NCBI RefSeq assembly: GCF_017355915.2
Contig: NZ_JAFEUV020000014.1
Coordinates: 62,001 to 126,000 of the forward strand
DNA length: 64,000 nucleotides
From: Telluribacter roseus
Lineage (GTDB): Bacteria; Bacteroidota; Bacteroidia; Cytophagales; Spirosomataceae
Direction of reading: 5' to 3'
A program made the translations under genes and the position numbers. The notes under the pieces are model-generated. The model was not told the origin of the DNA. It made no database searches and saw nothing but the letters and a program-made list of their open reading frames with translations. Each line of letters opens with the position of its first letter. Positions within the stretch are counted from its first letter, which is position 1. Below are positions 1 to 7,635 of this stretch, piece by piece.

Positions 1-1
1 A

Positions 2-247
2 TTTACTCCTGCGGATGCTCTTTTTGATGTTATATTTTACGATGCGTTTTCTCCCAGTGCCCAGCCCGAGTTGTGGACAGAGGAGGTATTCACCAAGATA
101 GCCGCCATGACCCGTACCGGTGGTGTACTTGTGACCTACTCAGCCAAAGGGAGCGTGCGCCGGGCGCTGGACGCCGTCGGCTTTCAAGTCGAAAAGCACC
201 CGGGGCCGGGACGAAAGCGGGAAGTAGTGAGGGCCATTCGTAGGTAG
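2..247 (+). CDS. mnmD: MnmD-type tRNA methyltransferase, C-terminal part
   Basis: Only the last 81 residues are present, because the frame is open at the left edge of the window. The motifs VIFYDAFSPSAQPELWT, GGVLVTYSAKGSVRRAL and PGPGRKREVVRAIRR match the C-terminal half of the DUF752/MnmD family. Those enzymes transfer methyl from S-adenosylmethionine to the aminomethyl group of wobble uridine 34 during mnm5s2U synthesis in tRNA. The FAD-dependent MnmC oxidase domain of enterobacteria would follow this point, but here the chain stops at TAG. This is therefore the single-domain form common in Bacteroidota. The cofactor-binding part lies outside the window. Confidence 0.8.
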   Translation, partial: FTPADALFDVIFYDAFSPSAQPELWTEEVFTKIAAMTRTGGVLVTYSAKGSVRRALDAVGFQVEKHPGPGRKREVVRAIRR

Positions 248-261
248 GCTCCCCCTGTCAC

Positions 262-1365
262 TTATTTAGCTCCCTCGTTGAAGAAGACAGCCAGTCCGTC
301 TTTTCCGGCTACTACTATATCGTTGCGGCCGGTCTTTCGGAGATCGGCCACGGCGAAGTAAATACCCGTGCCTTTGCCCTCACCTGCCGGTCCGTGGGAA
401 ATAATGTGCTTGGTAAACTTTCCTTTATCAAGTGTAAAGTAGTACAGCCCTACGGGGTCTTCGGCACCGGGGTCTTTCCCATTGTGGGCGCGGTAGCGCT
501 TGCCGGTCACCAGCTCAGGCTTGCCATCGCCGGTCACATCTACCCACTCCATAGCATGGTACTGCGAGTTTTTGTCGTCGATGATGTGCTTGGTCCAGGC
601 GCGTTGCCCATTGGCGCCGGGCTTCTGTTCGTACCAGTTCAGGCCATACCCGTGCCCCTGTCCCACGATGAGGTCGTTCCGGCCGTCGCCATTGACATCC
701 ACTACCAAGATGGGGACACTGGTAGTACCCAGCGAAAACTCCTTGTGCAGGGTCCAGTTCGGCGCCTGCAGCCAGCCATCACTTACTATAAAGTCCCCCT
801 TGCCGTCCCCGTTGATATCTCCGAATCCCAGCCCATGTCCCTGGGTAGGTGCTACATCTATCTGCTTAAACATTCCCCCCGGCTGGTGCTTGAAGTATTT
901 GAGCGGATGTCCGGGAGTGTTAGGACATATCTCAAGGGTACCGTCGCCATCTACATCCCACGCACGGCTACATTCCACATTGCCTACCTTTGCCAGCTCA
1001 TGCCGGACCCAGGGCTTGTCGCCCTTATTTTCCATCCAGCGCAGGGTACCATCAAACCAGCCACCGGTGATGAAGTCGGTGCGGCCATCGCCATTCACAT
1101 CGAAGGGAATGGTCGAGAAATCATCATAGTACTGGTTTTTACGGGGCTGGTTGTCGATCAGATAGCGATTACGGAACCGCGGGCCCTTGTACCAGAAATC
1201 ACCCGATACAATATCCAGCGTATCGTCATTGTCGACATCGAACACTCCCACCGACTCATAGCTTTCGGCAGCTACAAAATAACGGGAGAAAGAAACAGGA
1301 GCTTTTTGGGGCTCCGTTGAGGCGGTAGCAGCCAGCAGAATAGCCAGAAGTGTAACGTAGCGCAT
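262..1365 (-). CDS. Secreted FG-GAP/VCBS repeat beta-propeller protein
   Basis: The 367-residue protein opens with a signal peptide (MRYVTLLAILLAATAS). It then carries about seven copies of a calcium-loop repeat, among them DVDNDDTLDIVSGDFW, DVNGDGRTDFITGGW, DINGDGKGDFIVSDGW, DVNGDGRNDLIVGQG and DVTGDGKPELVTG. That pattern is typical of FG-GAP/VCBS proteins, which fold as a seven-bladed propeller with a Ca2+ site per blade and act outside the cytoplasm. No catalytic domain is attached, so the ligand or substrate cannot be named. It converges with mnmD across only 14 bases. Long plus-strand frames over the same bases are antisense shadows. Confidence 0.75.
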   Translation of the reverse strand: MRYVTLLAILLAATASTEPQKAPVSFSRYFVAAESYESVGVFDVDNDDTLDIVSGDFWYKGPRFRNRYLIDNQPRKNQYYDDFSTIPFDVNGDGRTDFITGGWFDGTLRWMENKGDKPWVRHELAKVGNVECSRAWDVDGDGTLEICPNTPGHPLKYFKHQPGGMFKQIDVAPTQGHGLGFGDINGDGKGDFIVSDGWLQAPNWTLHKEFSLGTTSVPILVVDVNGDGRNDLIVGQGHGYGLNWYEQKPGANGQRAWTKHIIDDKNSQYHAMEWVDVTGDGKPELVTGKRYRAHNGKDPGAEDPVGLYYFTLDKGKFTKHIISHGPAGEGKGTGIYFAVADLRKTGRNDIVVAGKDGLAVFFNEGAK

Positions 1366-1680
1366 AAACAGATGGTAGATATAGTAGTAGTTACGCCTAA
1401 TAAAGTCGCGCGCCTTCCCGAAAATACTGCCCTGCTACCAATTGTTATTGCGCCCTTCTTAAAGATAACTACATCAGTTGGCATAGTTCTTTGGCCCTTT
1501 AGAGAAGAGCAATACAGGCCCCGGCTACGTGCTAACAGGCACTACCGGCGTCTTAATCTTATGAGAACTTACAGGTACGTAGATGCTATATATCCCACCC
1601 TGAAAAAGACAAGGACGCCTTGCGGGCGTCCTTCCAGAGATTATACCTATGTAATTCGGAATACTGATTGCAACCGCTTA
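1366..1680. other. Intergenic stretch, 315 bp, with one terminator
   Basis: This gap separates two minus-strand genes, the DksA-like gene and the FG-GAP gene. It contains the hairpin listed at 1611-1633. A plus-strand frame runs through it and on across the whole DksA-like gene, but it shows no recognisable domain and is judged spurious. No RNA gene or other repeat was seen. Confidence 0.5.
1611..1633 (-). terminator. Rho-independent terminator after the DksA-like gene
   Basis: The arms AAGGACGCC (1611-1619) and GGCGTCCTT (1625-1633) pair perfectly over 9 bp with a 5-nt loop. On the minus strand the stem is followed by GTCTTTTTC, which fits a terminator for the minus-strand gene ending at 1681. 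Confidence 0.7.
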
Positions 1681-2064
1681 TTAGCTTACGCGCTTAAGCT
1701 TTGCTTCGATAGTCTGCTGCGTATGAGGCACTACCCGCAACCGTTCTTTAGGAATAAGCTTTCCGGTATCAATACAGACACCGTACGTACCATTCTTAAT
1801 ACGAATCAGAGCGTTTTCCAGCTGTGTTGCATACTTCTGCAGGCGAGCCGCCAGCTGGCTCAGGTTTTCACGTTCGCTGGCATCAGCGCCGTCTTCCAGA
1901 AGTTTAGCCGTACCTGCTGTATTGTCCGTACCGCTATCGTTCTTTTTGCTAAGGGTCTCCTTAATGTAATTAAGTTCGCTTCTTGCTTCATCAAGCTTCC
2001 CTCGGATCAGTTCTTCAAATTCCTTCAGTTCTTCGTCCGAGTACCGGGTCCTTTCTTCTTGCAT
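1681..2064 (-). CDS. DksA/TraR-family RNA polymerase-binding protein, zinc finger decayed
   Basis: This 127-residue protein has the DksA layout. A helical coiled-coil region (about residues 8-45 and 65-92) is followed by the C-terminal signature GTYGVCIDTGKLIPKERLRV. DksA/TraR proteins enter the RNA polymerase secondary channel and adjust transcription with ppGpp. Canonical family members hold zinc with four cysteines. Here only one remains (YGVC), and the other positions read T, V and H within CIDTG and RVVPHTQ. This loss is frequent in Bacteroidota homologues, so the protein is probably functional without zinc. The gene stands alone between two intergenic gaps and has its own terminator. 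Confidence 0.75.
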   Translation of the reverse strand: MQEERTRYSDEELKEFEELIRGKLDEARSELNYIKETLSKKNDSGTDNTAGTAKLLEDGADASERENLSQLAARLQKYATQLENALIRIKNGTYGVCIDTGKLIPKERLRVVPHTQQTIEAKLKRVS

Positions 2065-2421
2065 AGCGGTAGGGTTTTGAGAGTTCTCTACTTCGATTAT
2101 TTAATGCTGTGGCCTTCTGGACACAAAATTAACATGAATTATTCAGACTTCATTCATTATACGTTGCCAAACCTAAAAAATAAAAAATCTACTATTTTAC
2201 AATATGGTAATATAACAAACAAATATTTGGGCTTTAAAGCCATTATAATGGCTTTATTCGCATGTACAGCCAATTTATAAAAGAATATACTAATGTAAAT
2301 AAATTATAAAATTTCAAGAAAAAATATCCCTTTGCTTTTATTATTACAAAACACGTATGTTTGTGTTAGGTAATTTCAGCACTTCATACAACATACTAGT
2401 AACCAACCGCTTATTAAAGAA
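2065..2421. other. AT-rich divergent promoter region, 357 bp
   Basis: This is the divergent control region between the DksA-like gene (minus) and gdhA (plus). The gdhA promoter is listed at 2332-2363. On the minus strand TAATTTTG (2124-2131) fits the -7 consensus for the DksA-like gene, although no well-placed TTG was found upstream of it. The stretch 2140-2340 is strongly AT-rich and shows nothing else recognisable. Confidence 0.5.
2332..2363 (+). promoter_or_regulatory. Bacteroidota-type promoter of gdhA
   Basis: TTG (2332-2334) and TATGTTTG (2356-2363) are separated by 21 bases, matching the TTG-N19-21-TAnnTTTG pattern read by the Bacteroidota primary sigma factor. Transcription would start a few bases downstream, leaving a leader of roughly 50 bases before gdhA. 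Confidence 0.7.
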
Positions 2422-3699
2422 ATGATGACCTATATAGAACCAGCGCCTATCACTGATAAGGAGAATCCTCTGGCATCGATGATGCAGCGTTTCGATAAGG
2501 CCGTACAGCTTCTGGGTATCTCCGAAGAGATGTATCACATCCTGAAAGTTCCTCGTAAACAAGTCATTGTTGGTCTGCCGGTCACGATGGACAACGGCGA
2601 GATCCGTACCTTCGAAGGCTACCGCGTTATCCATTCGACCATCCTGGGCCCCAGTAAGGGGGGCATCCGGTTTGATCCGGCGGTCAATCTGGACGAAGTA
2701 CGGGCCCTGGCCGCCTGGATGACCTGGAAATGCGCCGTGGTGGATATCCCCTACGGAGGAGCCAAGGGTGGTATTGCCTGTAACCCACGTCAGATGTCGG
2801 CGGGTGAGATAGAGCGCCTCATGCGCGCTTATACCACGGCTATGCTGGATGTATTCGGCCCCGATCAGGACATACCGGCTCCGGATATGGGTACCGGTCC
2901 GCGTGAGATGGCCTGGCTCATGGACGAGTACTCCAAGGCGAAAGGTATGACGGTGCAAGCTGTCGTAACGGGTAAGCCGCTGGTGCTGGGTGGCTCACTG
3001 GGCCGTACCGAGGCTACCGGACGCGGCGTGATGGTGACGGCGCTGGCCGGAATGGAAAAACTGCGCCTGAATCCTTACAAAGCTACCGCCGCCGTACAGG
3101 GCTTTGGTAATGTAGGATCGCACGCGGCCTCCCTGCTTCGGGAGCGGGGCGTATGTATACAGGCTATCAGTGATATTTCGGGAGCCTACTACAACCAGGG
3201 AGGTATTGATATTGAGGCCGCCATTGCCTACCGTGACCGTAACAACGGGATGCTGGAAGGCTTCCAGGGGGCTGAGATGATTGCTCCCGAGGAACTGTTT
3301 AGCTTACCGGTGGATGTACTGGTACCCGCCGCCAAGGAAGATGTTATTACTCACCACAATGTAGCCAACATTCAGGCCAAGATGATTGTGGAGGGCGCCA
3401 ACGGACCTACTTCCTTCAGAGCGGATGATATTATTAATGAAAAGGGCATCATGGTAGTACCTGATATCCTGGCCAACGCCGGAGGGGTAACAGTATCGTA
3501 CTTTGAGTGGGTACAAAACCGCATCGGCTACAAATGGACCCTCGAGCGGATCAACCGCCGTACCGATCGTATCATGAAAGATTCGTTTAACAAGGTATAC
3601 CAGACGGCCCAGCAGTATCAGGTACCGCTCCGTATAGCCGCTTACATTGTAGCGATCGACAAAGTTGCCAGTACGTATAAGTACCGCGGCGGATACTGA
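2422..3699 (+). CDS. gdhA: Glu/Leu/Phe/Val dehydrogenase (glutamate dehydrogenase)
   Basis: The product interconverts glutamate with 2-oxoglutarate and ammonia in the cytoplasm. The 425-residue chain is the usual length for the hexameric family. The substrate-binding region shows GPSKGGIRFDP (about 77-86) and the catalytic-lysine motif YGGAKGGIACNP (K115). The catalytic aspartate lies in PAPDMGTG (D155), and the nucleotide-binding fold starts at GFGNVGSHAA (227 onward). The motif pattern resembles NAD-linked enzymes, but cofactor choice cannot be fixed by eye. ATG 2422 is chosen because it follows a consensus promoter and an A-rich leader; the second codon is also ATG. It is monocistronic, ending at a bidirectional hairpin. 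Confidence 0.9.
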   Translation: MMTYIEPAPITDKENPLASMMQRFDKAVQLLGISEEMYHILKVPRKQVIVGLPVTMDNGEIRTFEGYRVIHSTILGPSKGGIRFDPAVNLDEVRALAAWMTWKCAVVDIPYGGAKGGIACNPRQMSAGEIERLMRAYTTAMLDVFGPDQDIPAPDMGTGPREMAWLMDEYSKAKGMTVQAVVTGKPLVLGGSLGRTEATGRGVMVTALAGMEKLRLNPYKATAAVQGFGNVGSHAASLLRERGVCIQAISDISGAYYNQGGIDIEAAIAYRDRNNGMLEGFQGAEMIAPEELFSLPVDVLVPAAKEDVITHHNVANIQAKMIVEGANGPTSFRADDIINEKGIMVVPDILANAGGVTVSYFEWVQNRIGYKWTLERINRRTDRIMKDSFNKVYQTAQQYQVPLRIAAYIVAIDKVASTYKYRGGY

Positions 3700-3739
3700 T
3701 ACAGTACAACAGGTACTTTACCAATAGCATATAATACAC

Positions 3740-3775
3740 AAGCCCGGTCTGGAGAAGTGATTCCTGACCGGGCTT
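3740..3775. terminator. Bidirectional terminator between gdhA and the SGNH gene
   Basis: AAGCCCGGTC (3740-3749) pairs perfectly with GACCGGGCTT (3766-3775). It lies between the two converging genes and can end transcripts from both sides. Confidence 0.75.
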
Positions 3776-3804
3776 ATTCATTATAAAGTCCAGGTATGTA
3801 TCAG

Positions 3805-5181
3805 CTATTTTAGCAGGCTTTGGTACAGCGGATGGTTGTACAGGATCTGGCTTACAAATTCCTCCCCCCGCTCCGACCAGTGTCCATCGCACGGGACGTA
3901 CAGGTCCTGCCAGTCGCCTTCATACTCATAAAAGTACGGTAGCATATCAATGAAGCCTACCTGGTACTTGTTACACAAGGCTTCGATTTTGCTTCGTATT
4001 CGGTTTTCTTTGGTTTCGGCGTAGGCCTCTACTTCGCTCAGGATTGGGTACATCATCACCAGGATCTGCTTATCGGCGGCTTCTTCAAACAGCCGCTCCA
4101 GCGAATGGGCAAATATGTCCCATTCCTCATCCGTGTAGGTATTATAGCGCGAATAATTCTTGTTGACCGTTACGACACGCTGCTTCCGTAGCCCCTTAAT
4201 GAGCTGATAGGTGTACGAATTATCCATGAATATTGCGTGGATCTTTTTGCTGGCGGGCAGGGAGCGGTAAACCTCATCGATGGTGCGATGAATCCGGGCA
4301 GGCTCCTCATAGTGATTAAGGGAGAAGGCGGAGGCCCCCAAGGAGTCCAGTGAGTACTTCAGCTGGTAAGGCTTTGCCTGCTGGTCCCAGTAAGGACGGT
4401 AGATGGGAGTCCGTATTAGGCCTACTCTGCTTTTATGGGTATAGTCTTCAAAGTCATTGGCGGGTAGTATGCCTACTACTACCGCATCGTGTTCAAACTG
4501 CTTCCCCACGTGCTTGTAGGTCAGGTAGTAGTTGATAGGGCTGGTACCTACTATACCCAGGTTCAGGTGTTCGACGTTGGTTTTATCTTCCAGCCGGTCA
4601 GATACCCGCTGCTGCGTATTAACCATGTAGCCTTCCATGAAGGAGTCACCCAGAAGTACCACCCGCTTACCGGTAGTACTATGGGGCGTTCGCTCCTTGT
4701 CACGGGCGCCGTACGAGTTGGTCTTGTAATAGATTGTTTCACCGTTACAGGCCTCGACGGTGAGGGTATCCTGCGGCAGTCGCCAGAATGCCAGGTGGGG
4801 ATCAAAGTACCCCCAGAACGGGCGCCTCGATACACTTAGGCCACGGGCATCGTTGAGGAGGTGATGCTTGGGCCGTTCGGCGGGTAGCCATCCCTTTTTC
4901 AGGACTACCCAGCTTGTGGCTTCCAGCATGAGTAGAAGAAACAGCAGTGTAGCGGCAGAGAGCGCGATGTTTTGCCGGAAGGTACTCTTCGAGGTAAAAC
5001 CCCTCAGGAGCAGCAACACTACCAATCCGGAAAGTGCAGTCATACCCATGAGGCGGTGGTAGCGCCAGCCCGCGACAAGGCCGTCAAAAGGAACTCTCAG
5101 GTAATCATAAATAAGAAACACACCATAGATAGCCAGATATATGGTGATAAATAAAAGCACGCGTTTTTTCGTTGGTCTCAT
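3805..5181 (-). CDS. Membrane-anchored SGNH-hydrolase-like protein
   Basis: The protein has 458 residues with three probable membrane segments near the N-terminus (about 7-25, 44-62 and 72-95). An SGNH-type domain follows. The nucleophile block is VVLLGDSFMEG (S180), the glycine block GIVGTSP (about 210), the asparagine block ILPANDFED (N242), and the catalytic Asp-His pair CDGHWSERG (D432, H434). AlgX/AlgJ-like and other SGNH proteins with a DGHW block act as O-acetyl transferases or esterases on glycans, so work on a cell-surface polysaccharide is plausible. The substrate is unknown, and no polysaccharide genes lie next to it. It converges on gdhA. Confidence 0.6.
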   Translation of the reverse strand: MRPTKKRVLLFITIYLAIYGVFLIYDYLRVPFDGLVAGWRYHRLMGMTALSGLVVLLLLRGFTSKSTFRQNIALSAATLLFLLLMLEATSWVVLKKGWLPAERPKHHLLNDARGLSVSRRPFWGYFDPHLAFWRLPQDTLTVEACNGETIYYKTNSYGARDKERTPHSTTGKRVVLLGDSFMEGYMVNTQQRVSDRLEDKTNVEHLNLGIVGTSPINYYLTYKHVGKQFEHDAVVVGILPANDFEDYTHKSRVGLIRTPIYRPYWDQQAKPYQLKYSLDSLGASAFSLNHYEEPARIHRTIDEVYRSLPASKKIHAIFMDNSYTYQLIKGLRKQRVVTVNKNYSRYNTYTDEEWDIFAHSLERLFEEAADKQILVMMYPILSEVEAYAETKENRIRSKIEALCNKYQVGFIDMLPYFYEYEGDWQDLYVPCDGHWSERGEEFVSQILYNHPLYQSLLK

Positions 5182-5361
5182 AGCTAATATTGGTTAGGGT
5201 TGAGACATACTACCAAATTCAGCAGTATAGCGGGGCAGATAGCACCTGTCGCCCCGGCTGCAATACATTTTTACTGACAGGCGCTAAGCCAGCTTCTGTC
5301 AGTCCTGTGTTAACATTTGCTTACTTCTCCCAAAAAACTGTATGCCTTCGGCATTTCTTCC

Positions 5362-5369
5362 TACCTTTG
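5362..5369 (+). promoter_or_regulatory. Promoter -7 element of the histidine kinase gene
   Basis: TACCTTTG matches TAnnTTTG and lies about 50 bases before the kinase start codon. The expected -33 position carries CTG (5338-5340) instead of TTG, so the match is partial. Confidence 0.5.
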
Positions 5370-5417
5370 TCTTACTGGATATTTTCAAGTAACCAGTAGC
5401 ATAACCTCTTCCTGATC

Positions 5418-6470
5418 ATGTCGTTAAGTCCTCGCTTCATAGCGTTTTTATTAGCTTTCCTAATCTCCGCCTTCACAACTTCTTTTCTTGCCTTTGTTGA
5501 AGGTGTAACGCCCAGTATGCTGTTTGTCGTATGCGTGTCCAGCTTTATGACCTCTTTCTTCCTGGTGTTGTACACGATCGAGATCATCGTATACCGCGAG
5601 GTAAACAAGATGTATCGCACCATTCACAAGCTCAAACTGAAAGACTTTAATATCTCACGAAAATCCCTGATCCGGGAGAACAACCCCCTCAAGCGACTCA
5701 ACGATGAGATATTTGTGTACGTAGCCAAAAAACAGAAGGAAATCGAGGAACTACGCAAGCTGGAGCTATTTCGGCGGGAGTTTCTGGCGGATGTATCCCA
5801 TGAGCTCAAGACGCCCATCTTCGCCGCGCAGGGCTTTATTCATACTCTGCTGGACGGTGCCATCGACGATGTAAATGTACGTGACCGGTTTCTGAAAAAA
5901 GCCGCCAAGAGCCTGGACGGACTGGATGCACTCGTCAAAGACCTGGTCACGCTTTCGCAGATGGAAACGGGGGCTATCAAGATGAACATCGAACTGGTAG
6001 ATATGCGGCACCTGACAGAGGACATCTTTGACCGGCTGGAGAAGATCGCCCACGACCGCCGGGTAGTGCTGAAAGTGAAGCCGGACAGTCTGCCCGAAGT
6101 GCGCGTGAGAGCCGATCCGCAGCGTATAGAGCAGGTCATGATCAACCTCATCGAGAACGCCATCAAGTACAACAACGAGGGAGGGAAAGTAATTGTACAC
6201 TTTGAAGAAGAGAAGAAACACTTTGGGATATCAGTACGTGACAACGGCCCTGGTATTCCGCCGGAGCACCTGACCCGCATTTTTGAGCGCTTCTACCGGG
6301 TAGACAAGAGCCGCTCCAAAGAGCGCGGCGGTACGGGTCTGGGACTGGCTATTGTCAAACATATCCTCAACGGGCATGGTTCTAAGATTGCCGTAATGAG
6401 TAAAATAGACAAGGGTACTACGTTTTCCTTTAAGCTTGAAAAAGCTGATAAACCCGAACTGACAGAATGA
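5418..6470 (+). CDS. Sensor histidine kinase, PhoR-like, orphan
   Basis: This 350-residue membrane kinase has two transmembrane segments (about 6-27 and 33-56) with almost no periplasmic loop. A short linker leads to the dimerisation domain with phosphorylation motif FLADVSHELKTP (H128). The ATPase domain carries the N box (LIENAIKYNN), G1 (VRDNGPGIPPEH) and G2 (GGTGLGLAIVKHIL). Such kinases relay a signal by phosphorylating a response regulator, but no regulator gene is adjacent. Because the loop between the membrane segments is so short, it probably senses a membrane or cytoplasmic signal. Its last four bases overlap the start of the next gene (ATGA), so the pair is co-translated. Confidence 0.85.
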   Translation: MSLSPRFIAFLLAFLISAFTTSFLAFVEGVTPSMLFVVCVSSFMTSFFLVLYTIEIIVYREVNKMYRTIHKLKLKDFNISRKSLIRENNPLKRLNDEIFVYVAKKQKEIEELRKLELFRREFLADVSHELKTPIFAAQGFIHTLLDGAIDDVNVRDRFLKKAAKSLDGLDALVKDLVTLSQMETGAIKMNIELVDMRHLTEDIFDRLEKIAHDRRVVLKVKPDSLPEVRVRADPQRIEQVMINLIENAIKYNNEGGKVIVHFEEEKKHFGISVRDNGPGIPPEHLTRIFERFYRVDKSRSKERGGTGLGLAIVKHILNGHGSKIAVMSKIDKGTTFSFKLEKADKPELTE

Positions 6471-7168
6471 AACTACTCCATATAGTGCTGGCCGGGCTGC
6501 TGCTGAGCTGCCAGGCCTGCGCTGCCGACTCTGATCCCATGACTACTCCCGACACCAACCAGGGCCTGCGCTTTCTGTCACTGGGTGACTCCTATACCAT
6601 TGGAGAGAGTGTACCCGCCAGCGACCGCTGGTCGGTCATACTGGCCGATCTGCTACGGGCGGAAGGAGTTGTGATCCAGTCGCCGGATATCATAGCCCGC
6701 ACCGGCTGGACCACCGCCGAGCTTTCGGAGGCCATACGGCAGGCCAACAACCGCAACACCTACGATCTGGTGTCGCTGCTGATTGGGGTCAATAACCAGT
6801 ACCGTGGCCAGAGCCAGGAGCGCTACCGCACCGAATTTCGTGAACTTCTGCAGACCAGTATTAACTTTGCCGGCGGCCGAGCCGACCGCGTAGTTGTGCT
6901 GTCGATACCCGACTGGGGCGTCACGCCCTTTGCCGCCACCCGTAACCGCGAGCAGATAGCCCGCAAAATAGATGCCTTCAACGCCGTAGCCAAAGAGGAA
7001 GCCGGTAAGGCCGGAGTACGCTATGTGGACATCACACCTATATCCCGTACGGCCCTGGATGATCCAACTATGGTAGCCTCCGACGGGCTGCACTACTCGG
7101 GAAAGATGCACCGGCTGTGGGCCCAAGAAACACTACCCGTAGTAAAGAGTCTTATAAGTAAAAAATAG
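6467..7168 (+). CDS. SGNH/GDSL hydrolase lipoprotein
   Basis: The 233-residue protein starts with a lipoprotein signal peptide (MKLLHIVLAGLLLSC, lipobox LLSC). An SGNH hydrolase domain follows: nucleophile block SLGDSYTIGE (S42), an asparagine in LIGVNNQYRG, and the catalytic pair in SDGLHYSG (D206, H209). The enzyme would be an esterase or lipase-like hydrolase anchored in an envelope membrane, with unknown substrate. The start codon overlaps the kinase stop by four bases, which suggests that the kinase and the hydrolase are made together and may share a physiological role. Confidence 0.75.
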   Translation: MKLLHIVLAGLLLSCQACAADSDPMTTPDTNQGLRFLSLGDSYTIGESVPASDRWSVILADLLRAEGVVIQSPDIIARTGWTTAELSEAIRQANNRNTYDLVSLLIGVNNQYRGQSQERYRTEFRELLQTSINFAGGRADRVVVLSIPDWGVTPFAATRNREQIARKIDAFNAVAKEEAGKAGVRYVDITPISRTALDDPTMVASDGLHYSGKMHRLWAQETLPVVKSLISKK

Positions 7169-7219
7169 CCCCGATCCGCTCTTTCATTTTTCATTACTCA
7201 TACACTTACCCATCTACCT

Positions 7220-7522
7220 ATGTTTGTACATACCGTATACTTCTGGTTAAAAGAAAAAGGCAACGAACAGGCACACCAGGACCTGCTGGCGGGCATCCAG
7301 ACCCTCGAAAGCATTGACGCTATCCACGCCTCCTACATCGGGGTACCCGCCGAGACGCGTCGCCCCGTTATTGACCATACCTACGACTTCTCCATCACCT
7401 TTGTCTTCACGGATAAGGCTGCTCATGACATCTACCAGGAGCATCCAACCCACCTGAAGTTTGTGGACAACTGCAAGCACCTGTGGGAGCGGGTTCAGGT
7501 ATATGATGCCGTAAATCCCTGA
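7220..7522 (+). CDS. Dabb (stress-responsive A/B barrel) protein
   Basis: The 100-residue single-domain protein begins MFVHTVYFWLKEKGN, with the Dabb signatures HTYDFSITFVFTD and HLKFVDNCKHLWERVQVYD. Members form dimeric ferredoxin-like barrels, and the biochemical role of most is unknown. The spacing of 51 bases from the lipoprotein gene allows co-transcription. The gene ends at the hairpin between converging genes at 7561-7591. Confidence 0.8.
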   Translation: MFVHTVYFWLKEKGNEQAHQDLLAGIQTLESIDAIHASYIGVPAETRRPVIDHTYDFSITFVFTDKAAHDIYQEHPTHLKFVDNCKHLWERVQVYDAVNP

Positions 7523-7560
7523 CCTACCTGCTACTAGCTAGTAGTTAACAACAAAAAAAA

Positions 7561-7591
7561 GAGTTATCCACACAGTAGGTGTGGATAACTC
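7561..7591. terminator. Hairpin built from two inverted DnaA-box sequences
   Basis: GAGTTATCCACAC (7561-7573) and GTGTGGATAACTC (7579-7591) form a perfect 13-bp stem with a 5-nt loop. On the minus strand it is followed by eight T residues, so it reads as the terminator of the minus-strand oxidoreductase and may also stop plus-strand transcripts. Each arm contains a perfect DnaA box, TTATCCACA at 7564-7572 and its inverse at 7580-7588. Confidence 0.75.
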
Positions 7592-7635
7592 CCCCAATCA
7601 GTGAATAAGTCTTCAGCCAGCTTACCCGATTAGGC

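Noticed and set aside
394-1320. Long plus-strand frame of 308 codons opposite the FG-GAP gene
   Set aside because: No domain or signal; it mirrors the repeat pattern of the minus-strand propeller gene, which has a signal peptide and clear family motifs.
1372-2280. Plus-strand frame of 302 codons
   Set aside because: It runs through the DksA-like gene and its terminator in antisense and has no recognisable family.
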